The translations under genes were made by a program, and so were the position numbers. This document shows positions 16,970-25,364 of a stretch of DNA of 37,696 nt, piece by piece (within the stretch, counting starts at the first letter, position 1; every line of letters starts with the position of its first letter). Source of the stretch: Corallococcus terminator (GTDB lineage: Bacteria > Myxococcota > Myxococcia > Myxococcales > Myxococcaceae); the NCBI RefSeq assembly GCF_003611635.1, contig NZ_RAVZ01000051.1, positions 1 through 37,696 on the forward strand. Direction: 5' to 3'. Below the pieces are notes generated by a model. The model ran no database searches. It was not told where the DNA came from and saw nothing but the letters and a program-made list of their open reading frames with translations.

Positions 16970-17044
16970 GGGGGCCGGCCACGCATCTGGACCGGGGGCG
17001 CCTTGCGTATGGGAGGGGAGTCCTCGTTAATCCTCTGCTCTCCC

Positions 17045-18355
17045 ATGGCTTCCGAACCCGACGACAAGCTTCCGCCCCAGGGGCGGTTCAACCGCCTGCG
17101 CAAGCTGGCGGGCCTCTCCATGCACGTGGGTTCGGAGGTGCTCAAGACGGGCGCCAAACACCTCGCGGGTTCCAGTCCGTCGGAGCTGCTCAGCCTGGGC
17201 ACCGCGGAGAAGCTGGTGGCCACGCTGGGGGAGATGAAGGGCGCGGCCATGAAGCTGGGCCAGGCGCTCTCCATGGACCAGGACCTGCTCACGCCCGAAG
17301 TGCGGCAGATGCTGGCGAAGCTCCAGAACCAGGCGCCCGCCATGTCCTACGCGCAGGTGTCGCGCGTGGTGAAGGAGGAGCTGGGCGCGCCGCCGGAGGA
17401 GCTGTTCCGCGAGTTCTCCCGTGAGGCGCTGGCCGCCGCGTCCCTGGGCCAGGTGCACCGGGCGGTGCTGCACGACGGCCGCAAGGTGGCGGTGAAGGTG
17501 CAGTACCCGGGCATCGACGCGTCCATGGGCCACGACATGGACAACCTGGGCCTCGTCGTGAAGACGGTGTCGAAGACGTCGAAGATGATGGACGGCACCG
17601 CGTACTTCCAGGAGTTCCGCGACGAGCTCATGCTGGAGCTGGACTACCGTCGCGAGGCGATGCTCGCCGCGGGGTTCTCCCAGAGCGTGGCGAAGCTGCC
17701 GGACCTCTACGTGCCGCAAGTCATCGTGGACCGGAGCGCCCGGCGCGTCCTCACGCTGGAGTTGCTGGAGGGCCTGACGCTCAAGGACTGGGTGACGACG
17801 TCCCCGGACAACGACGCGCGCTTCCGCGTCGCGCGCCAGCTCATCCGCGCCACCTACGGGCCCTTCCTGGACGCGGGGGAGATCCACGCGGACCCGCACC
17901 CCGGCAACTTCATGGTGATGCCGGACGGGCGCATGGGCCTCTTGGACTTCGGCTCCATCAAGCGCTTCAGCCCGGGCTTCGTCGCCGCCAACCGCCGCAT
18001 GTTCCACCAGGCGCTGCGCCTGGAGACGCTGGACGTGCTGGCCCTGTGCCGGGAGGTCGGCTTCACGGTGGACATACCGGAGGCGGAGGCGGAGGCGCTC
18101 TTGCGCGAGGTGCTGCACATCGCCGGGCGGTCCATGCGCGCGGCGCCGTACGACTACGCCACCTGCGACATCAACCGCGACCTGCGCAACCACTTCACGC
18201 GCAACGCCGCGCGCTTCCTGCGCATCAAGCCGCCGCCGGAAGCGATGATGTTCTTTCGCGCCACCGGTGGGCTCGCGCAGAACCTGCGGATGCTGGGCGC
18301 GAACGGAGACTTCCGGCAGGTGTTCCTGGAGGTCGGCGCCCTCGTCGAACAGTGA
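17045..18355 (+). CDS. ABC1/AarF/UbiB-family atypical kinase
   Basis: A 436-residue protein of the ABC1 (ADCK/UbiB) family, atypical kinase/ATPases linked to quinone and lipid metabolism. Family marks in order: KLGQALSMD, the KxGQ motif, near residue 80; the Ala-rich loop AAASLGQVHRAVL near 135; the ATP Lys in VAVKVQYPGI near 153; the catalytic-type HADPHPGNFMV near 283; and LLDFGSIKRF near 303, the metal-binding DFG. There is no C-terminal membrane hairpin as in E. coli UbiB, so it may be soluble. The ATG at 17045 is chosen because family-like sequence begins there; an ATG at 17009 in the same frame is closer to GGAGGGGAG-rich sequence and cannot be excluded. It is downstream of the Ser/Thr kinase gene and converges on a receiver gene 20 bp away. 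Confidence 0.9.
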   Translation: MASEPDDKLPPQGRFNRLRKLAGLSMHVGSEVLKTGAKHLAGSSPSELLSLGTAEKLVATLGEMKGAAMKLGQALSMDQDLLTPEVRQMLAKLQNQAPAMSYAQVSRVVKEELGAPPEELFREFSREALAAASLGQVHRAVLHDGRKVAVKVQYPGIDASMGHDMDNLGLVVKTVSKTSKMMDGTAYFQEFRDELMLELDYRREAMLAAGFSQSVAKLPDLYVPQVIVDRSARRVLTLELLEGLTLKDWVTTSPDNDARFRVARQLIRATYGPFLDAGEIHADPHPGNFMVMPDGRMGLLDFGSIKRFSPGFVAANRRMFHQALRLETLDVLALCREVGFTVDIPEAEAEALLREVLHIAGRSMRAAPYDYATCDINRDLRNHFTRNAARFLRIKPPPEAMMFFRATGGLAQNLRMLGANGDFRQVFLEVGALVEQ

Positions 18356-18362
18356 CGTGAGG

Positions 18363-18376
18363 GCGCCGCGAGGCGC
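18363..18376. terminator. Small hairpin between convergent genes
   Basis: GCGCC (18363-18367), tetraloop GCGA, GGCGC (18372-18376). It sits in the 20-bp gap between the convergent ABC1-family and receiver genes. There is no T-run on either side, so termination strength is doubtful. Confidence 0.3.
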
Positions 18377-18780
18377 TACTTCGCGGGGGCTTCGATGGCG
18401 CGCGGGCGCTTGTGCAGCCGCTCCAGCTTGCGCGCCAGGTCCGCGCCCTGCGTGCTCTTGGACAGGTAGCCGTCTGCGCCCGCCGCCAGCGCCAGGGCGC
18501 GCAGCTTGGCCTCGTCGGAGGCGGAGTAGAGGACGAAGCGCGTGTGCTCAGGGGCCTGCTGCCGCGCCAGCGCCAGCACCTTGTCGCCGCTGAGCGCCGG
18601 GATGTTCACATCCAGGAGCACCAGGTCCGGCGCCGTGGTGCGCACCAGGTTGGAGACCCCCAACGACGAGCGGTGCGTGCGCACCTCGAAGTTGTAGGAA
18701 GACAGCGTCCGCTCGGCCAGCGCGAGCTGGTCCGGGTCATCGTCCACGATGAGGACGCGAATCTTGGACTCCGACGACAT
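18376..18780 (-). CDS. Single-domain response regulator, paralogue of 28846-29265
   Basis: A 134-residue stand-alone receiver. The acidic pocket is IVDDDPD (residues 11-17), the phospho-acceptor is D57 in LLDVNIPALSGDKV, the switch Ser is S86 in LYSASDEAKLR and the conserved Lys is K108 in GYLSKS. It has no output domain; the last 15 residues are basic and Pro/Ala-rich. By eye about two thirds of residues match the receiver encoded at 28846-29265, including the unusual DVN after the acceptor strand and the GVSN and QGADLA segments, so the two are recent paralogues. The ATG at 18780 is followed by normal receiver sequence. It faces the divergent CheB gene across a 333-bp gap. Its kinase may be the orphan histidine kinase in the same block. 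Confidence 0.9.
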   Translation of the reverse strand: MSSESKIRVLIVDDDPDQLALAERTLSSYNFEVRTHRSSLGVSNLVRTTAPDLVLLDVNIPALSGDKVLALARQQAPEHTRFVLYSASDEAKLRALALAAGADGYLSKSTQGADLARKLERLHKRPRAIEAPAK

Positions 18781-19113
18781 GGTGGCTCCCCCTGGAACCG
18801 ACAGTTGGGATGTTCCCGATCACGCTGCCCCAGGGACCAGCGTGCCGAGCACCCCCGGAGTATCGCCCAAGCGTCTCCCGGCTGGCCAGCCTCCCTGGAA
18901 TTTTCTGGAGTGTCTCCCAGTGGAATGCGACCTGCCCCGTAGCCCCGGATGGGCGACACAACCCGCCGGCTCCCATGGGGCCGGGCAACCCATGGCAGCC
19001 TCCCCGGGCCCGCGGCCTTCTGCCTGGCGTCTGGCTGGCAGGTCGCGCCCGCGCTGCCGGGTGGCCCCGTCCTTGCCTAGCTTGAAGGGCGCGACTTCCG
19101 GGAACGAGGGTCC
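18781..19113. other. 333-bp divergent intergenic region
   Basis: This lies between the divergent receiver (minus) and cheB (plus) genes and carries no convincing gene. It contains an inverted repeat, CCATGGG (18973-18979) and CCCATGG (18989-18995), separated by nine bases, which could be a regulator site for either gene. No clear -35/-10 pair was found. Confidence 0.4.
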
Positions 19114-20163
19114 ATGGCCAACCACGACATCATCGTCATCGGCGCCTCCACTGGGGGGGTGGAGGCCCTGACCCGGCTGGTCCAGCAACTGCCCTCGGAC
19201 CTCCCCGCCACGGTGCTGGTGGTGCTCCACGTCGCGGCCCAGCACCGCAGCTACCTGCCGGAGATCCTCACGCGCTCCGGGCCCCTGCCTGCCCGCCATC
19301 CCCAGGATGGAGAGGCCCTGGAACCCGGCCACATCTACGTGGCGCCCAATGACAGACACCTGCTGGTGGAGCGCGGCCACGTGAAGGTGGTGAAGGGGCC
19401 CCGGGAGAACGGACACCGGCCGGCGGTGGATCCGCTGTTCCGTTCGGCGGCGGTCGCGTACGGGCCGCGCGTGGTGGGGGTGGTGCTCACGGGCGCGCTC
19501 GACTGCGGCACCGCGGGGCTCCTCGCGGTGAAGCGGGAAGGCGGGCTCGCCGTGGTGCAGGATCCCCAGGATGCGTTCTGCCCGGACATGCCCCGCAGCG
19601 CCTTGGAGTTCGTGAAGGCGGACCACTGCGTGCCGCTGGTGGAGCTGGCACCGCTGCTGCGTCGATTGGCGTCCACGCCCGTGTCCTCCCGGGCGCACCG
19701 GCATTCACGGCAGGTGGCGTCGGAAGTGAAGGCGATGACGGTGGATGTCCCCTCCATGGAAGAGCCGCCCGCGGCCTCGCAGTACGCGAAGGCGTCCCAC
19801 TTCTCCTGTCCGGATTGCGGTGGCGTGCTCTTCGAACTGGATGAGGAAGGGCTGCTGCGCTTCCGCTGCCGCACCGGCCACGGCTACACGGCGGAGGCGC
19901 TGTCCAGCAGTCAGCAGCACCACCTGGACGCGGCGCTGTGGGCCGCCCTGCGCGCGCTGGAGGAGAGTGCGTCCCTGTCGCGCCGCATGGCCGCCAAGGC
20001 CCGGGAGCGCAACCACGGCCATTCGGCGGAGCGCTTCGAGGAGCGGGCCCTCACGGCCGAGTCCCAGGTGGAGCTGCTGCGCCGCGCGTTGCTGTCGGGG
20101 CCGTCTCCCGCCGCGGCGGCTGGTGACAACGAGGTCGGGGACGAACCCGGACAGACGGGCTGA
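19114..20163 (+). CDS. cheB: CheB-type methylesterase without receiver domain
   Basis: A 349-residue protein. Residues 1-190 form a CheB methylesterase/deamidase domain with catalytic triad S12 (IGASTGG), H39 (VVLHVAAQH) and D130 (LTGALDCGTAG). In chemotaxis this enzyme demethylates receptor glutamates. The usual N-terminal receiver is absent, so its activity is not switched by phosphorylation in the normal way. A C-terminal region (about 225-345) holds a Cys-rich zinc-ribbon-like element (CPDCGG, then CRTGHGY) and a long helical tail, a layout known in stand-alone CheB proteins from multi-protein sensory systems. The ATG is preceded by GAGGG. Its stop lies 15 bp from the convergent histidine kinase stop. 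With the nearby cheR it would form the methylation pair of a non-classical pathway. Confidence 0.92.
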   Translation: MANHDIIVIGASTGGVEALTRLVQQLPSDLPATVLVVLHVAAQHRSYLPEILTRSGPLPARHPQDGEALEPGHIYVAPNDRHLLVERGHVKVVKGPRENGHRPAVDPLFRSAAVAYGPRVVGVVLTGALDCGTAGLLAVKREGGLAVVQDPQDAFCPDMPRSALEFVKADHCVPLVELAPLLRRLASTPVSSRAHRHSRQVASEVKAMTVDVPSMEEPPAASQYAKASHFSCPDCGGVLFELDEEGLLRFRCRTGHGYTAEALSSSQQHHLDAALWAALRALEESASLSRRMAAKARERNHGHSAERFEERALTAESQVELLRRALLSGPSPAAAAGDNEVGDEPGQTG

Positions 20164-20183
20164 GCGCGTCCCACGGGCTCAGC
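20159..20183. terminator. Hairpin overlapping two convergent stop codons
   Basis: GCTGAG (20159-20164) and CTCAGC (20178-20183) form a 6-bp stem that includes both the cheB and the histidine kinase stop codons. It could act in both directions, but there is no T-run. Confidence 0.3.
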
Positions 20184-21489
20184 GCGGCTTGCGGCGCGCG
20201 GTCGCCTTCTTCGCCAGGGCCTTCTTCGGAGATTTCCGGTCGGCCGCGAGGGCTGGGAAGGTGAGCGTGAACACCGCGCCTCCCTGCTTCCGGTTGGCGC
20301 CGGTGAGCGTGCCGCCCGCGCGCGTCACCACGCCGTGGGCCATGGACAGGCCCAGGCCGGTGCCGTCGTTGCCCTTGGTGGTGAAGAAGGACTGGAAGAG
20401 GTGGGGCAGGTGCTCCGGCGCGATGCCGGTGCCCTCGTCCTCCACCGTGAGCCGCACCGTCGCGCCCTTGTGGACGGCCCGCACGTGGATGGTGCCGCCC
20501 CGGGACATGGCGTCGCGGGCGTTGATGAGCAGGTTGATGAGGACGTACCTCAGCTCCATCGCCGAACCCGCGACGAGCGGCAGTCGCGGAGGCATCACCA
20601 CGTTCAGGCGCAGGAAGTGGCCCCGCGGCAGGGGGCGATGCTCGATGCCGCCCCGGGCGATGTCCACCGCGTCCCGGACCACCTCGGTGAGCTGGACGCG
20701 CTCCCGGAAGGCCCTGGCCTTCTGGCGCGTGAAGTCCTGGAGCCGGCTCACGCGCGCATCCGCGTCGGACACGATGCGCGCCAGGGCTTCCAGGTGCGGC
20801 TGGTGCTGGCCCGTGGGGGCCACGTCGTGCTGGAGCATCTCCAGCCGCATCCGCATGGCGTTGAGCGTGTTGCGCAGGTCGTGCGCCATGCCCGCCGACA
20901 GCTCCCCCAGGGCGCGGATCTGCGCGCGCTCCAACATGGTGGCGCGCGCGCAGAGCAACTCCTCCTCGTCGCGCGCCTGCTCGGTGATGTCGCGCGCGAG
21001 CACCAGCACGTGACCTTCCAGGGGCCCGGCGACGCGCTCCGAGCGCACCTCCAGCACCTGGGGATGCGCTTCGTGGGTCTGGCGGTAGCGCGCGACGCGC
21101 GACCCCACCGACTCCAGAGCCAGCGCCGCATCCCTCTCCACCTGGGCCATCTCCCGCAGTGAAGCATGCGTCGGCGCGGCACCCGTCCGCACGCCGAGGC
21201 CGGGCTCGGCCATGCGTTGCCAGGGACCCCGGTTCCTGTTGAGCGCATGCCAGCGCGAGTTGGCCAGCACCACGCTGCCCGCGCTCAGCACCGCCAGCGC
21301 GCTGTCGCTCGTCTCCAGTGCCCAACTGGACAGCCGGAAGGTGCTGACGTGCAGCGTGGTGCGCTCCTCCAGCCTGCGCACCAACTGTTCGTGCTTGGCC
21401 AGCAGCTCGCGGTATTTTCGCAGCAGGCCCGGCTTCTCCTCTGGCGCGGGGACGGGGTGGGGCGGCGGAGGCGAGCGCCGCGCGCTCAT
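20179..21489 (-). CDS. Soluble PAS-like histidine kinase coupled to cheR
   Basis: A 436-residue histidine kinase without membrane segments. Residues 1-45 are Pro-rich then helical; about 50-170 is a PAS-like sensor ending in VLARDITEQARDEEE; the DHp helix has H203 in SAGMAHDLRNTLN; the HATPase domain (about 290-415) has N-box VLINLLINARDAM, G1 DEGTGIAP and G2 GTGLGLSMAHGV. It ends in a Lys/Arg-rich tail. Its class resembles NtrB-type kinases that feed soluble receivers. The ATG overlaps the cheR stop in an ATGA, so the two genes are translationally coupled. Likely partners are the receivers at 18376 or 23607. A kinase taking the place of CheA in this block is inference. Confidence 0.92.
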   Translation of the reverse strand: MSARRSPPPPHPVPAPEEKPGLLRKYRELLAKHEQLVRRLEERTTLHVSTFRLSSWALETSDSALAVLSAGSVVLANSRWHALNRNRGPWQRMAEPGLGVRTGAAPTHASLREMAQVERDAALALESVGSRVARYRQTHEAHPQVLEVRSERVAGPLEGHVLVLARDITEQARDEEELLCARATMLERAQIRALGELSAGMAHDLRNTLNAMRMRLEMLQHDVAPTGQHQPHLEALARIVSDADARVSRLQDFTRQKARAFRERVQLTEVVRDAVDIARGGIEHRPLPRGHFLRLNVVMPPRLPLVAGSAMELRYVLINLLINARDAMSRGGTIHVRAVHKGATVRLTVEDEGTGIAPEHLPHLFQSFFTTKGNDGTGLGLSMAHGVVTRAGGTLTGANRKQGGAVFTLTFPALAADRKSPKKALAKKATARRKPR

Positions 21490-23420
21490 GCCTTCCTCTT
21501 CGTCTTGAGGAGGCGGTTCTCCTCCAGCAGCGCAGCCGCCCGGGTGGTGTCCTCGAAGAGCACGATGGAGCCCAGCACGTTCGTCTCCGTGACGAGCGGG
21601 GTCGCGACCAGGGTGGCGCTGCCCGTGCCCCCGTGCGGAAGCTGGTAGGGCACCCCTTCCAGGCGCAGCGAGCGGTTCTCCTGGAGGTGTCGGCGCAGCT
21701 TCTGGATGAGGGGGCGCTTGAGGGCGGGCACGTGCAGGGACCACAGCTTCTGGCCCACCGCCTCGCGCTCGGTGACGCCCAGGAGGCGTTCGGCGGCCAG
21801 GTTCCAGGTGGTGATGCGGCCGTCGCCCTCCAGCACCAGCACCGCGGCGGAGAGCGTGCGGATGATGGTGCGCTGGGTGAAGGCCAGCGAATCCATCTCC
21901 AGCGTGCGGTGCGCCAGCTCGCGGTTGGTGGCGTCCAGCTCCGCGTTGGCGGACTGGAGCTCCTCGTTCGTCGTCTCCAGCTCCTCGTTGGTGGACTGGA
22001 GCTCCTCGTTCGTCGTCTGCAGCTCCTCGTTGGCGGACTGGAGCTCCTCGTTCGTCGTCTCCAGTTCCTCGTTGGAGGCCCGCAGCTCCTCGTTGGAGGA
22101 CTGCATCCGCAGGTTGATGGACTGCAATTCCTCCTGCACCGACTGCAGCGCCTGCTCCACCCCCCGGGCAGTGGTCACGTCGTGGGTGACGTACAGCAGG
22201 CCCTGTCGCGCGCCCGTGCGGTCGCGCAGGGGGACCACCTGCGTGCGCACGGTGATGGAGTCGCCGCCAGCGTTCTCCAGCAGGCCGTCGGAGAACTCGC
22301 GCTCGGTGCGGCCGTTGCGCACCCGTCCGGTCTGTTCGATGAGCAGGTCGCCGATGAGCCCGCTCAGACCCAGCGCGGACAGCTTCTTGCCCAGCACGTC
22401 GCCTTCGTTGCGGTTCCACATCCGCGCCGCCGCGCGGTTCCAGAACGTCACCGTGCCGTCGTTGTCGGTGGTGATGGTGGGGCAGGGCTGGGAGTCCAGC
22501 AGGTCGCGCAGGAGGGAGCGCTCGGGTTCGATGGCCGCCGCGATGAGGCGGGGCGGAAGGGTGGGCTCCGGTGGCAGCCGGTCTTGCGTCGTGGTGACCA
22601 CCTCCACGTGGGCGTCCTTGCGGTAGATGCGCCGCGCCAGGTCCACGGGCCGGAAGATGCGGGCCGCGAAGGGGATGAGCTCCGAGCGGCCCAGCATCAG
22701 CAGGCCGTTGCGCCGGAGGGCGAACTGGAAGCGCGCCAGCACCCGCTTCTGCAGATCCGAGTCCAGGTAGATGAAGACGTTGCGGCACAGGATGAGGTCG
22801 ATGCGCGACACGGGCGCGTCCGACACCAGGTTGTTCACCCCGAACACCACCGCGCGGCGGATCTCCTTGCGCACCGTGAAGGTGTTGCCGGTGCGCACGA
22901 ACCAGCGCGCCAGCCGCTCCTTGGAGACGTTCTCCAACTGCGCCGGCGTGTAGATGCCCCGGCGGGCCCCGGCGATGGCGTCCTCGTCCACGTCCGTGCC
23001 GAACACCTTCAGCTCCGGGCCGGGGTGGCCCGGCCCCAGGGCCTCCGCCGCGGCGATGGCGAGCGAATACGCCTCCTCGCCGGTGGCGCAGCCCGCGCTC
23101 CAGATGCGCAGCTCCTTGTCCGGGCGCTGGCGGATGAGCTCCGCCAGGGACTCCTCCAGCGTCTGCCACACCTCGCGGTCGCGAAAGAAGGTGGTCAGCT
23201 TGATGAGCATGGAGGAGACGAGCGTGCTGACCTCCGCGGGCTCCCGCTCCAGCAGCGCCAGGTAGGCGGCGCGGGTGCGGCAGCGCGTGGCCTGCATCCG
23301 CCGCTCGATGCGGCGCTGCAACGTGGCGCGCTTGTAGTTGCGGAAGTCGAAGTTACGGACCTGCCTCACCTTCTCCAGGATGGCTTCGAGTTCACTGTCG
23401 CGAGGGGGGCGGGTCGCCAT
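21486..23420 (-). CDS. cheR: CheR methyltransferase with PAS domains and coiled coil
   Basis: A 644-residue fusion. Residues about 5-270 are a CheR S-adenosylmethionine-dependent glutamate methyltransferase: N-terminal helical part (RNYKRATLQRRIERRM), SAM site WSAGCATGEEAYSLAI, FGTDVDEDAI and the CRNVFIYLD segment. A PAS domain (about 315-430) follows, ending in YVTHDVTTARG; then a coiled coil built on nine NEEL-type heptads; then a second PAS-like domain (about 515-630). The fusion places methyl transfer under sensory control. In many bacteria the same parts are joined with CheB and a kinase in one polypeptide; here they are separate genes. There is no chemoreceptor gene in the window, so the methylation target is unknown. 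It starts with ATG at 23420 and is divergent from the NarL-type gene. Confidence 0.93.
   Translation of the reverse strand: MATRPPRDSELEAILEKVRQVRNFDFRNYKRATLQRRIERRMQATRCRTRAAYLALLEREPAEVSTLVSSMLIKLTTFFRDREVWQTLEESLAELIRQRPDKELRIWSAGCATGEEAYSLAIAAAEALGPGHPGPELKVFGTDVDEDAIAGARRGIYTPAQLENVSKERLARWFVRTGNTFTVRKEIRRAVVFGVNNLVSDAPVSRIDLILCRNVFIYLDSDLQKRVLARFQFALRRNGLLMLGRSELIPFAARIFRPVDLARRIYRKDAHVEVVTTTQDRLPPEPTLPPRLIAAAIEPERSLLRDLLDSQPCPTITTDNDGTVTFWNRAAARMWNRNEGDVLGKKLSALGLSGLIGDLLIEQTGRVRNGRTEREFSDGLLENAGGDSITVRTQVVPLRDRTGARQGLLYVTHDVTTARGVEQALQSVQEELQSINLRMQSSNEELRASNEELETTNEELQSANEELQTTNEELQSTNEELETTNEELQSANAELDATNRELAHRTLEMDSLAFTQRTIIRTLSAAVLVLEGDGRITTWNLAAERLLGVTEREAVGQKLWSLHVPALKRPLIQKLRRHLQENRSLRLEGVPYQLPHGGTGSATLVATPLVTETNVLGSIVLFEDTTRAAALLEENRLLKTKRKA
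21912..22100 (-). repeat. 21-bp tandem repeat encoding heptad coiled coil
   Basis: Nine consecutive 21-bp units inside cheR encode heptads of the form xxNEELx (the last two read NAEL and NREL). The DNA units are also nearly identical, for example CTCCTCGTT recurs in seven of the nine. Period and frame match a coiled-coil signalling helix between two PAS domains. Near-identical DNA makes copy number changes by slippage plausible. Confidence 0.9.
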
Positions 23421-23606
23421 GCGGACGGCCTAGCGCAGCCCCCGGACTCCAGCAACATCCGCTTCCCGACCTCTCCCTTCCTGAACATGTTCGCCGACCC
23501 AGTGTCTCCTGCCGGAGGCACGGCCTCGCGAAGCGAAACGCGGGGACGCCTGTGGCATCGTCTCCGAGGAGTGTCGTGACTCGCAGGCGGAAGCAGGGGT
23601 GGCTGC

Positions 23607-24308
23607 GTGGCTGTGGAAATGAAGCTGACGGGGAGCGGGATCCGCGTCGCGGTGTTGGAAGACCAGTTGCTCTTCCGGGAGACCCTGGTGGCGCTGCTGG
23701 AGGGCGCGGGCATGAAGGTGGTGGCCCGCTGCGCGGAGACCCGTACGTTCCTCTCCAACATGCGCGCCGCCGCGCCTGACGTCGCCCTGGTGGATCTGCG
23801 GCTGGAGCAGGTCGGCCGTGGCTCGGTGGAGGACGGCGTCATCGTGCTCAAGCACCTGCACGATTTCCATCCCCGCGTGCGCCCGTTGGTGTTGTCCGGC
23901 CACCATGAGCAGGAGGTGGTGGAGCGCTGCGTCCAGGCCGGTGCGGCCGGCTACCTGTGCAAGCTGAACGTGAGCGTCCACGAGGTGGTGGAGGCGGTGA
24001 CCCGGTTGGCCCGGGGCGAACGGCTGATCCCCATGAAGATGCTCAACCCCCAGACCCTGAGCCAGGAGGATATCGGCGCGCCGGCCTCCGCGCTGACCGC
24101 CCTCACCCTGCGCGAGCGCGAGGTCCTGGGCTACGTGGCGGCGGGCGCGGACAACCTGAAGATCGCCGCGCACCTGGGCATCACCGAGCGCACGGTGAAG
24201 GCCCACCTGACGAATATCTACCGCAAGCTGGGCCCGGAGAACCGCGCGCAGCTCGCCGTGATGGCGTGCGAGCTGGGCGTGACGCGTCCGGTGATGTCCT
24301 CGCAATGA
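23607..24308 (+). CDS. NarL/LuxR-type response regulator
   Basis: A 233-residue two-domain regulator. The receiver (about 12-128) has a reduced acidic pocket (VAVLEDQ, E18/D19), phospho-acceptor D63 in LVDLRLEQ, switch Ser S97 in VLSGHHEQ and Lys K119 in GYLCKL. The loop after D63 is longer than usual (VGRGSVEDG). The DNA-binding domain (about 165-222) is a GerE-type helix-turn-helix: LTLREREVLGYVAAGA, then KIAAHLGITERTVKAHLTNI. Family role: phosphorylation-controlled transcription. It starts with GTG at 23607, which has AGGGG seven bases upstream; an ATG 12 bases later lacks such a site. It is divergent from cheR across 186 bp that include a GAACATGTTC palindrome (23483-23492). It may be the transcriptional output of the CheB/CheR/kinase block. 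Confidence 0.92.
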   Translation: MAVEMKLTGSGIRVAVLEDQLLFRETLVALLEGAGMKVVARCAETRTFLSNMRAAAPDVALVDLRLEQVGRGSVEDGVIVLKHLHDFHPRVRPLVLSGHHEQEVVERCVQAGAAGYLCKLNVSVHEVVEAVTRLARGERLIPMKMLNPQTLSQEDIGAPASALTALTLREREVLGYVAAGADNLKIAAHLGITERTVKAHLTNIYRKLGPENRAQLAVMACELGVTRPVMSSQ

Positions 24309-24315
24309 CAGACAT

Positions 24316-24354
24316 CCGGAAGCCCCCTGGGCGTTCGTCCCAGAGGGCCTCCGG
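24316..24354. terminator. Bidirectional terminator-like hairpin
   Basis: The arms 24316-24331 and 24339-24354 form a 16-bp stem with only two mismatched or wobble positions around the loop CGTTCGT. It lies between the convergent NarL-type regulator (stop 24308) and the hydrolase gene (stop 24388), the expected place for a shared terminator. The stem is very G/C-rich, and there is no long T-run. Confidence 0.6.
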
Positions 24355-24387
24355 GTGGAGTCCTCGCCGCACCCCCAAGCGCGTCGC

Positions 24388-25188
24388 TCAGGGCGTCGGC
24401 GCGGGGTCCCCTTCCAGTTCGTACCGGGGCGCTCCCAGGTGCTGGAGGAACCATTCCCCGGCGAGCTCGGCCACCCGTTCCAGCTCCGCGTCCTCCTGGA
24501 AGTGGTGGGTCGCGCCCGGGATGATCTCCATGTGCTTGGGCGCCTGGAGGTCGGCGTAGGCCCGGCGGTTGATGTCCAGGCCCAGCGCGTCCGCGCCGCC
24601 CACGAGCAGCAGCGTGGGAGCCCGCACCTTGGGGAGCACCGCGCCGGCCAGGTCGGGCCGGCCGCCCCGGGAGACGACGGCGTCCACCAGCTCCGGACGG
24701 TTGGCCGCGGCGGACAGCGCCGCGCCCGCGCCGGTGTGCGAGCCGAAGTAGCCCACGCGCAGGCCGGTGGTGTGGGGTTCGCGTTGCAGCCACCGCGCCG
24801 CGCCCGCCATGCGCAGGCCCAGCAGGCCCATGTTGAAGCGAAGCTGCCGCGTGCGGCGCTCTTCCATCTCCTCGCTGGTGAGCAGGTCCAACAGCAAGGT
24901 GCCCAGTCCCATCGCCTGGAACAGGCGAGAGGTCTGCGCGAGCCGGGGACTCTGGCGGCTGCTGTCGCTGCCTCGCGCCAGCACCACCACGCCCCGCGCG
25001 CCCGCGGGCACCGCCAACCGCCCTCGGAGGAGGACGGCGTCATCCACCGGCACCATCACCTCGCGCTCCAGGTGCGTGCGCGCCGCCGGTGTTCCTCCAC
25101 GCGTCGCGGGGGCTTCCCGCGGCTGCTCCGACGACCCGTGGTCCTGCCGTGCTGCCCTCAACCCCGTTCGTGACCGGGGACCTGTCAT
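24388..25188 (-). CDS. Dienelactone-hydrolase-like protein with altered nucleophile
   Basis: A 266-residue alpha/beta-hydrolase-fold protein of the dienelactone hydrolase type. An unstructured N-terminus (about 1-42) precedes the fold: MVPVDDAVLLRGRLAVP, GVVVLARGSDSSRQSP (oxyanion region), the LGTLLLDLLT strand, then the nucleophile elbow. The elbow reads YFGSHTGAGAAL: the centre of the G-x-N-x-G turn is H151 where family members have Ser or Cys, and the nearest Ser (S150) is one position early. The acid D200 in LLVGGADALG and base H228/H229 in IPGATHHFQ are in place. It may be inactive as a hydrolase or use a shifted residue. The ATG at 25188 has GGAGGAG five bases upstream. It is separated from the operon upstream by a terminator. 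Confidence 0.85.
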   Translation of the reverse strand: MTGPRSRTGLRAARQDHGSSEQPREAPATRGGTPAARTHLEREVMVPVDDAVLLRGRLAVPAGARGVVVLARGSDSSRQSPRLAQTSRLFQAMGLGTLLLDLLTSEEMEERRTRQLRFNMGLLGLRMAGAARWLQREPHTTGLRVGYFGSHTGAGAALSAAANRPELVDAVVSRGGRPDLAGAVLPKVRAPTLLLVGGADALGLDINRRAYADLQAPKHMEIIPGATHHFQEDAELERVAELAGEWFLQHLGAPRYELEGDPAPTP

Positions 25189-25323
25189 ACAGGCTCCTCC
25201 CGTCTGCGTTTGGCTGACCTGCGACCGAGGGTAAGTTGAGCACCCCCCCAGCCGCTGTGACCTGTCGGAAGGTCCGGGCTGTCCGGCGTCCGACACCGCA
25301 TTGTAGGGAGGGAGGAGGCCCGA

Positions 25324-25350
25324 GGGAAACGACCCACCCTGGAGGGTGGG
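25324..25350 (-). terminator. Terminator of the tryptophan-derived operon
   Basis: On the minus strand CCCACCC (25344-25350) pairs with GGGTGGG (25333-25339) around a TCCA loop and is followed by TCGTTTCCC (25324-25332). It lies 15 bp past the O-methyltransferase stop and separates that operon from the hydrolase gene. Confidence 0.65.
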
Positions 25351-25364
25351 ACCCCTGTCGGATT

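Noticed and set aside
21912-22100. CRISPR-like or minisatellite repeat of 21 bp
   Set aside because: It encodes coiled-coil heptads in frame within cheR, a known design for this family.
23483-23492. SOS (LexA) box GAACATGTTC upstream of cheR and the NarL-type gene
   Set aside because: Spacing between GAAC and GTTC is two bases, not the four of the Gram-positive LexA site, and neither gene is a typical SOS gene.
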